From: Notolepis coatsorum
Lineage: Eukaryota > Chordata > Actinopteri > Aulopiformes > Paralepididae
Length of the DNA stretch: 64,000 nt
Direction: 5' to 3'
Assembly (NCBI GenBank): GCA_963971535.1
Contig: OZ020588.1
Span: 126,711,464 to 126,775,463, forward strand
The notes beneath the pieces are model-generated. The model saw only the letters and a list, made by a program, of their open reading frames with translations, did no database searches and was not told where the DNA came from. This document shows, one piece after another, positions 59,451 to 64,000 of the stretch (positions within the stretch are counted from its first letter, which is position 1; each line of letters starts with the position of its first letter). The translations under genes and the position numbers were made by a program.

Positions 59451-60270
59451 CCTTTTTTATTGTGAACCCCAGGTACTGTGCCTCTTCTAGTCCCAGCCTG
59501 CATTTCTTTGGGTTGGCGGTGAGACCCGCCTCCCGGAGGGCACCCAACACCGCTCTCACCTTTTGGAGGTGGGAGTCCCAATCTGACGAATGAATGATAA
59601 TGTCATCGAGATATGCGGCTGCATAATCCCGATGGGGCCGTAGTACTCTGTCCATCAGCCTCTGAAAGGTAGATGGCGCCCCATGCAGGCCAAACGGGAG
59701 AACTTTATAGTGCAACAGCCCGTCTGGGGTGGAGAAAGCCGTCGTCTCCCTCGAGGCGGGGGCCAGAGGGACTTGCCAATAACCCTTCGTTAGATCTAGT
59801 GTTGTGATGAACCTGGCCTGGCCCAGTCTATCAATGAGCTCATCCACTCTAGGCATGGGATAGGCGTCAAACTTTGAAATGTCATTAAGCTTCCTGAAAT
59901 CGTTGCAGAACCTGGTTGTTGAGTCGGGTTTCGGCACTAAAACAATTGGACTAGACCACCTGCTATGAGACTCCTCAATTACTCCCATCTCCAGCATGAC
60001 CCGCACTTCTCTTCTTACGGCCTCTCTTTTTGCCTCTGGGATACGATAGGGCTTCAGCTTTACCTTGTCTCCCGGGCTGGTAATAATGTGGTGCTGGGCC
60101 AATGTGGTGCGGCCCGGCGTGGCCGAAAACACGTCCCGGTTCTGTTGGACCAGCTCCCGAAGCTCCTGCCGTTGGGTCGGGGACAACTGTTCCCCGATGG
60201 GAACATCGGCCGCCTCTGCCACCTGCTGCGCAAAAGGGGGGAGAGGGGGGGGGGGGGGCGAGAGCAACAC
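59407..60270 (-). pseudogene. Gypsy reverse transcriptase
   Basis: 287 codons with SRWSSPIVLVPKPDSTTRFC, FITTLDLTKGYWQVPLA (first Asp), LPFGLHGAPSTFQRLM, AAAYLDDIIIHSSD (YLDD) and GLTANPKKCRLGLEEAQYLG. The catalytic residues are intact. A proline-coding C run at the 5' end and a break between this frame and integrase (small deletion plus a stop near 60318) separate it from the upstream part of pol. Confidence 0.88.
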
Positions 60271-60325
60271 ATCCCGGGCATGCCAATTCTTTAACAGGTT
60301 AACATGGTATAACTGTCAATGCTTC

Positions 60326-62209
60326 CTACGGTCGGGCTGGTGGACCTTTGCACTCTGCTGTCGGAACCAATACGAGGACCCGGTCCCCCACATTAAACTC
60401 CCGTGGCTGTGCGCCCCGGTCATAAATGCGCTTCTGTGCGTCTTGGGCCTGTTGCATATGTTCTCTCACCACTGGCCAGAGCGCCTTCATCCTGTCTCTC
60501 ATCACCTGCACATGCTCTATGAGAGGCCGGTGGGGCGACGGCTGTTCCTCCCAAAACTCCTTTGCGATGTCCAGGAGACCCTGTGGCTTGCGGGCGTAGA
60601 GCAGCTCAAACGGTGAGAAGCCAGTGGAAGCCTGTGGGACCTCACGCACAGAGAACATCAGAAAGGGCAACAACTGATCCCAATTCTTCCCATCCTTCTC
60701 CATCACCTTTCTTAGCATGCTTTTCAGTGTTTTGTTAAAGCGTTCGCACAGCCCATCCGTCTGTGGATGGTATATGGAGGTTCGCAGCTGTTCCACTTTC
60801 ATTAGTTTGCACATTTCTTTCATGACCCGCGACATAAAGCACGAGCCCTGATCAGTGAGAATGGAATCGGCAATTCCCACCCGACTAAACAAATGAACAA
60901 GCTCCCGTGCCACAATTTTGGCCGCCACCGTGCGTAACGGGATGGCTTCGGGGTAACGTGTTGCATAATCTATGATTACCAGTATATACTGGTGGCCTCG
61001 GGACGATTTGACTAGTGGGCCCACCATGTCGAGGGCAATTCTTGAGAATGGGGTCTCAATGATGGGCAGTGGGATCAGAGGATTTTTATAGTGTACCTTT
61101 GGTGCTGCGCGTTGACACTCTGGGCAGCTCCTGCAGTAGTCCTCTACCGCTCTCTTCATGCCCGGCCAATGGAAACACGCCTTTATGCGCTCCATGGTTT
61201 TGTCCACGCCCAGATGCGCTCCGAGGATATGTGAATGCGCTAGCTGTAGTACAGTGGGAATAAAGAATTTCGGCACCAGCAATAGTTCTTTAACCTCATC
61301 AATCTTTTTTACGACTTGGTACAGCAGTTGTCTTTTTATTGCAAAGTGAGGATATGACAGGTTACTCACCCCCTCCACTGGATTTCCATCTACGGTTTTG
61401 ATATTCGCACGGGCCTGCGTTAGGTTTGGGTCTTCCAGCTGGGCCGTTCCGAACTGACTCGCCAGGTCCCTCCCCACCTCGTCCGCCTGGGGGAACTCTG
61501 CAAATGGGTCCTCGTCACTGCTATCCGTCTCGGGGCCCGCTTGGGGCTCCGGCGCGTCGTCACCCACACCTGATGCCGTCTCAGTCTCACTCCCCGTTAC
61601 ATTCAGGGGCTCCGGCGCGTCGTCACCCACATCTGATGCCGTCTCAGTCTCACTCCCCGTTACATTCAGAGCACACACCTTCGGCTGACGTAATCCTTTC
61701 CTCTTCCTCGGTTTACCCGTGGAGGGTGGGGTGCGCGGGGAGATGACGGCTGAGCACAGCTGGCGATACAGGGGGCAGTCTCGACCAATCAGCAGCGCTA
61801 CCGGCAGGTTGGGTATCACGCCGGCTGTCATCGAGCAGACCCCCTTGGTGGTTGTCAGGGTGATCTGCGCTGTGGGATACAACTTTGTGTCCCCGTGCAC
61901 ACAGGACACTGACACTGACACTTTCGGAGCCTCTGCGTCGCAGTGTGCCAAATGGGGCTGAACCAGCGTTATGACACTACCCAAGTCCAGGAGCGCCACT
62001 GCATCTTCATCGTTGACGCGCACAGGTAAAAGTGTCGCTGATGTTTCCTTATGGGCCCAACAGGCTGCGCCATAATTGCACGTCTTTCCGCGGGGGTCTG
62101 AAGCTGCCGCCGATGGCATGGACACATCCCGGCCTGGGCAGTTCCACGAGAGATGCCCTGGCTCGCCGCAGTCATAGCAGCGTCTTTGGTCCTGGTCAAA
62201 CAGGACCAA
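60326..62209 (-). CDS. Gypsy zinc knuckle, protease and integrase polyprotein
   Basis: 627 codons. CYDCGEPGHLSWNC (zinc knuckle, residues about 12-25) is followed by the protease region with VALLDLGSVITLV (about 72-84), where the usual D-S/T-G is D-L-G. A 21-codon tandem duplication SETETAS(D/G)VGDDAPEP lies at about 181-222. Integrase has HILGAHLGVDKT ... CPECQRA (HHCC), IALDMVGPL (Asp), SILTDQGSCFMS (Asp) and DGLCERFNKTLKSM (Glu), and then a GVGDRVLVLVPT-like GPY/F region that is cut short. The catalytic triad is complete. It is placed before RT, as in Gmr1. Confidence 0.88.
   Translation of the reverse strand: MVLFDQDQRRCYDCGEPGHLSWNCPGRDVSMPSAAASDPRGKTCNYGAACWAHKETSATLLPVRVNDEDAVALLDLGSVITLVQPHLAHCDAEAPKVSVSVSCVHGDTKLYPTAQITLTTTKGVCSMTAGVIPNLPVALLIGRDCPLYRQLCSAVISPRTPPSTGKPRKRKGLRQPKVCALNVTGSETETASDVGDDAPEPLNVTGSETETASGVGDDAPEPQAGPETDSSDEDPFAEFPQADEVGRDLASQFGTAQLEDPNLTQARANIKTVDGNPVEGVSNLSYPHFAIKRQLLYQVVKKIDEVKELLLVPKFFIPTVLQLAHSHILGAHLGVDKTMERIKACFHWPGMKRAVEDYCRSCPECQRAAPKVHYKNPLIPLPIIETPFSRIALDMVGPLVKSSRGHQYILVIIDYATRYPEAIPLRTVAAKIVARELVHLFSRVGIADSILTDQGSCFMSRVMKEMCKLMKVEQLRTSIYHPQTDGLCERFNKTLKSMLRKVMEKDGKNWDQLLPFLMFSVREVPQASTGFSPFELLYARKPQGLLDIAKEFWEEQPSPHRPLIEHVQVMRDRMKALWPVVREHMQQAQDAQKRIYDRGAQPREFNVGDRVLVLVPTAECKGPPARP
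61543..61668 (-). repeat. 63-bp in-frame tandem duplication in pol
   Basis: Two 63-bp copies (61543-61605 and 61606-61668) differ at one or two positions and keep the reading frame. Confidence 0.9.
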
Positions 62210-62213
62210 AGAC
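62182..62213. other. 13-bp perfect hairpin near the Gag-Pol frame change
   Basis: GTCTTTGGTCCTG, a 6-nt loop, CAGGACCAAAGAC. It lies where the coding frame changes from Gag to the zinc-knuckle frame, so it could be a frameshift-promoting structure or chance. Confidence 0.5.
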
Positions 62214-62214
62214 T

Positions 62215-62982
62215 TCGGGGTAGTTCGGGATCACCTGCGTTCCCTACCCGGCCCCTTGGGCTGGGCTCGTCGGGACCCCTCCTCGTTCTTAGCCGCTCTG
62301 GCTTTTCCCCTCGCCCCCCTTTGAGTAAGTCCCGCGTTACCTGGTGGGCCTCCACAATATTCACTAGCTGCTCCACGGAGCGGGGGTCCGCCTGACTCGC
62401 CTGCTTCTTCGTGTCATAAGGGAGGGCTCTAACAAAGCGGTCCATAACAATCCGTTCTAAGACAGTGGGCCCTGCGGGGTCGGTCATTAGCCAGGCTCGG
62501 CTTATGCGGACTAGGTCGTGCATCTGGTAGCGCGGGGAGGCCTGTGCGTCATACACCCAGTCATGGAACCGCTGCGCACGGGACTGCAGACTATGGCCGT
62601 AGCGGGCCAAAATCTCCTGCTTTAGCCGGGTGTAGTTTTCGGCTTGCTCCGGTGGCAGGTCCTGGTAGGCCTTTTGCGCATTACCCGACAGGAAGGGGGC
62701 CAGCAGTCCCCCCCAGTCGTCCTCTGGCCAGCCTTCCCGGCCGGCGGTGCGCTCAAACGCTAGGAGATAGGCTTCTATATCCTCCAGCTCCGTCAGCTTG
62801 GGGATGAAGCGCCCGGGGTTAGGCCGCGTCCCTGCGGGCCCTTCGTCCCGCCGGTGAGAGGCCATCCGCTGGAGCTCCGCATGGATCATCCCAGTCTGTT
62901 TCCTCTGTTCTTGCAGGGCCTCTTCATGCCGGGCCTGTTGTTCCAGGTTCGCCTGTACGAGCTGCTGCACCAGCGCGTCCAT
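62215..62982 (-). CDS. gag: Gypsy Gag with SCAN-like domain
   Basis: The start is at 62982, with an N-terminal coiled coil (MDALVQQLVQANLEQQARHE). Then follow the SCAN-like capsid segment FIPKLTELEDIEAYLLAFER, WGGLLAPFLSGNAQKAYQDL, NYTRLKQEILARYGHSL and the second half (TVLERIVMDRFVRALPYDTK, ADPRSVEQLVNIVEAH). The vertebrate SCAN domain of zinc-finger proteins is thought to derive from the Gag of Gmr1-like elements, which this resembles. The frame loses register with the zinc knuckle at about 62215. Confidence 0.83.
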
Positions 62983-63099
62983 GCTTCTTTTCGTTATTAT
63001 ATATTTTTTAATTTCTTTTATTCTACTTCGATAAAGTCTATCGTTGTTTATCCTGCACCCCTTATTGCCAGTAGACTTTGCCCGCACTCTCCACCACTG

Positions 63100-63470
63100 T
63101 GGCAATTCCAGGTGTCGGTGTGGCAGAATAAACAACACACAGACAGGTTGCAGTTCCCAAAATCATACTCTTTATTTTCTATTTAAATAATGATCGCTTG
63201 CTGGCGTTAATCTGTCGGCCGGGCGGCGTCTCCGCTCTGTGGCCTCTCGCATTGCGCTGCTACGGGGGACTGAGAGGAGGCTCCTCGGCTCTGTTAAGTC
63301 CCCCCTCCCCAATAGGCGCACCGCGCCGTGATTCGATAATCACTCCTGATGGTTCTCTAGTGACAGGTGCGTCCGGAAGCGGACGCCCAAACATGGGCAG
63401 CGCCCAGCCATTGGGTCGCCACGTAACGCCCATCAATCACCAAGCCCAGGGGTGGCTTGGGGTTGCCACA
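63100..63470 (-). repeat. Gmr1-type 5' LTR
   Basis: 371 bp, TGTGGCAACC...GGAATTGCCA in element sense. The sequence CAGTGGTGGAGAGTGCGGGC follows it; TGGTGGAGAGTGC is where a tRNA primer site should be, but I could not match it to a tRNA. Confidence 0.9.
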
Positions 63471-63474
63471 ATAT

Positions 63475-64000
63475 GTTGATCGTCACTTTGCCTCATTTAA
63501 CGAACTTAAGTCTAAGTTTAATCTTACAAGCTCACACTTCTTTCATTACCTGCAGGTTAGAAAGTATGTCTGCAGTAATATCCCAGACTTTGAGACATGT
63601 CCCGCTGATTACCAGTTTTATAATCTCATGAGCCGATCACCAGTTTCAAAACACCTGATCTCTGATTTTGTTTCATATTTCTCGGTCCAATCTATGGCTT
63701 CCTCCGACCACATTAAAGATGTATGGTCCACAGAGCTTAGTATGGAAATCTCTGATGAGATGTGGGAGGAGGGACATAGCAGGATACATAAATGTTCTAT
63801 TAATGCCAGAGTCCAACTTATACAGTTTAAGGTCATTCACAGACTACATTACTCTAAAACCAAACTGCATAGAATCTATCCCTCTGTATCGCCTCTCTGT
63901 GATCGTTGCATGTCCGCAGAGGGTAATCTTTCACATATGTTTTGGTTTTGTCCCAAGCTATTTAAGTACTGGGTAGGCATTTTTGACTGGTACACCAAGG
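63475..64000 (+). pseudogene. L1-like ORF2 C-terminal region, cut by window end
   Basis: Open to the last base. It continues VDRHFASFNELKSKFNL, VCSNIPDFETCPADYQFYN, LIQFKVIHRLHYSKTKLHRI and the C-terminal Cys-rich motif LCDRCMSAEGNLSHMFWFC typical of L1 ORF2. It joins the 57823-58459 piece across the gypsy insertion. Confidence 0.87.

Larger units (their letters stand above)
58465..63470 (-). mobile_element. Gmr1-type Ty3/gypsy with integrase upstream of RT, TSD ATATG
   Basis: 5.0 kb with LTRs 63100-63470 (5') and 58465-58799 (3') and duplications ATATG. In element sense the order is SCAN-like Gag (from 62982), zinc knuckle, protease and integrase (62209-60326), RT (60270-59407) and RNase H (59450-58839). 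Integrase before RT is the Ty1/copia-like order described for Gmr1 elements of deuterostomes, yet RT and RNase H are of Ty3/gypsy type. Three frame breaks and one small deletion disable this copy. Confidence 0.88.
51720..64000 (+). mobile_element. L1-like LINE, split by a fold-back hAT and a gypsy, running off the window
   Basis: ORF1 (51809-52705) and ORF2 (53048-55397, 57823-58459, 63475-64000) belong to one copy. The ORF2 frame resumes exactly after the 8-bp duplication of the hAT (55398-55405 and 57815-57822) and after the 5-bp duplication of the gypsy (58460-58464 and 63471-63475). The 5' UTR begins near 51720. The 3' end is outside the window. Confidence 0.85.

Overview
The window is intergenic, repeat-saturated vertebrate DNA, most probably from a teleost fish. 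The reasons are the mix of L2/Rex1-type and L1-like LINEs, hAT and PIF-like DNA transposons, Ty1/copia, BEL/Pao, Tf1/sushi and Gmr1-type Ty3/gypsy LTR elements, together with many (CA)n, (GA)n and (TTTC)n microsatellites. No host protein-coding gene was recognised. Nearly every coding stretch belongs to a mobile element, and most are broken. One assembly gap of 200 N lies at 27707-27906 inside a (GA)n tract.

Layout. 0-4 kb: decayed LINE remnants and simple repeats. 4.1-11.3 kb: one LINE (esterase ORF1, endonuclease, RT, short tandem tail) split by a TIR-like insertion (5077-5976), a Rex1-like RT fragment (about 6560-7815) and a hAT element with 8-bp target duplication (8668-9923). 11.8-13.3 kb: a non-autonomous hAT that itself holds a solo copia-type LTR. 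13.6-14 kb: a tandem repeat carrying X-box-like motifs. 14.3-25.9 kb: one Ty1/copia element on the minus strand, still framed by its 5-bp duplication, opened by two insertions: a PIF-like TIR element (15190-18289, with a Rex1-like LINE inside) and a Tf1/sushi-type gypsy (18334-23288). 26-31 kb: microsatellites, the gap and a hAT element with a transposase exon. 31.3-35 kb: a solo LTR, another hAT and an L2/Rex-like LINE.

35.5-44.2 kb holds a very young BEL/Pao element (LTRs 35542-36937 and 42796-44189) with an uninterrupted 1906-codon ORF. The ORF encodes gag, protease, RNase H and integrase but lacks the RT catalytic core. 44.2-50 kb is TTAA-flanked MITEs, long TG/CA arrays and a 22-bp minisatellite hit by a hAT. 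50-51.7 kb is an L2-like LINE. 51.7-64 kb is one L1-like LINE (ORF1 plus ORF2, running off the window) split by a 2.4-kb fold-back hAT (55406-57814) and a Gmr1-type gypsy with SCAN-like Gag and integrase upstream of RT (58465-63470).

The insertion order can be read directly because most junctions keep exact target-site duplications and the interrupted reading frames resume across them. The most notable signals are the RT-less but otherwise intact BEL element, the predicted self-priming of the sushi-type gypsy, the internal initiator-tRNA primer site of the copia element, the Gmr1 domain order, the large palindrome, and an internal sequence module shared by several otherwise different TIR elements. 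Family and clade names are assigned from motifs alone, since no database search was possible.
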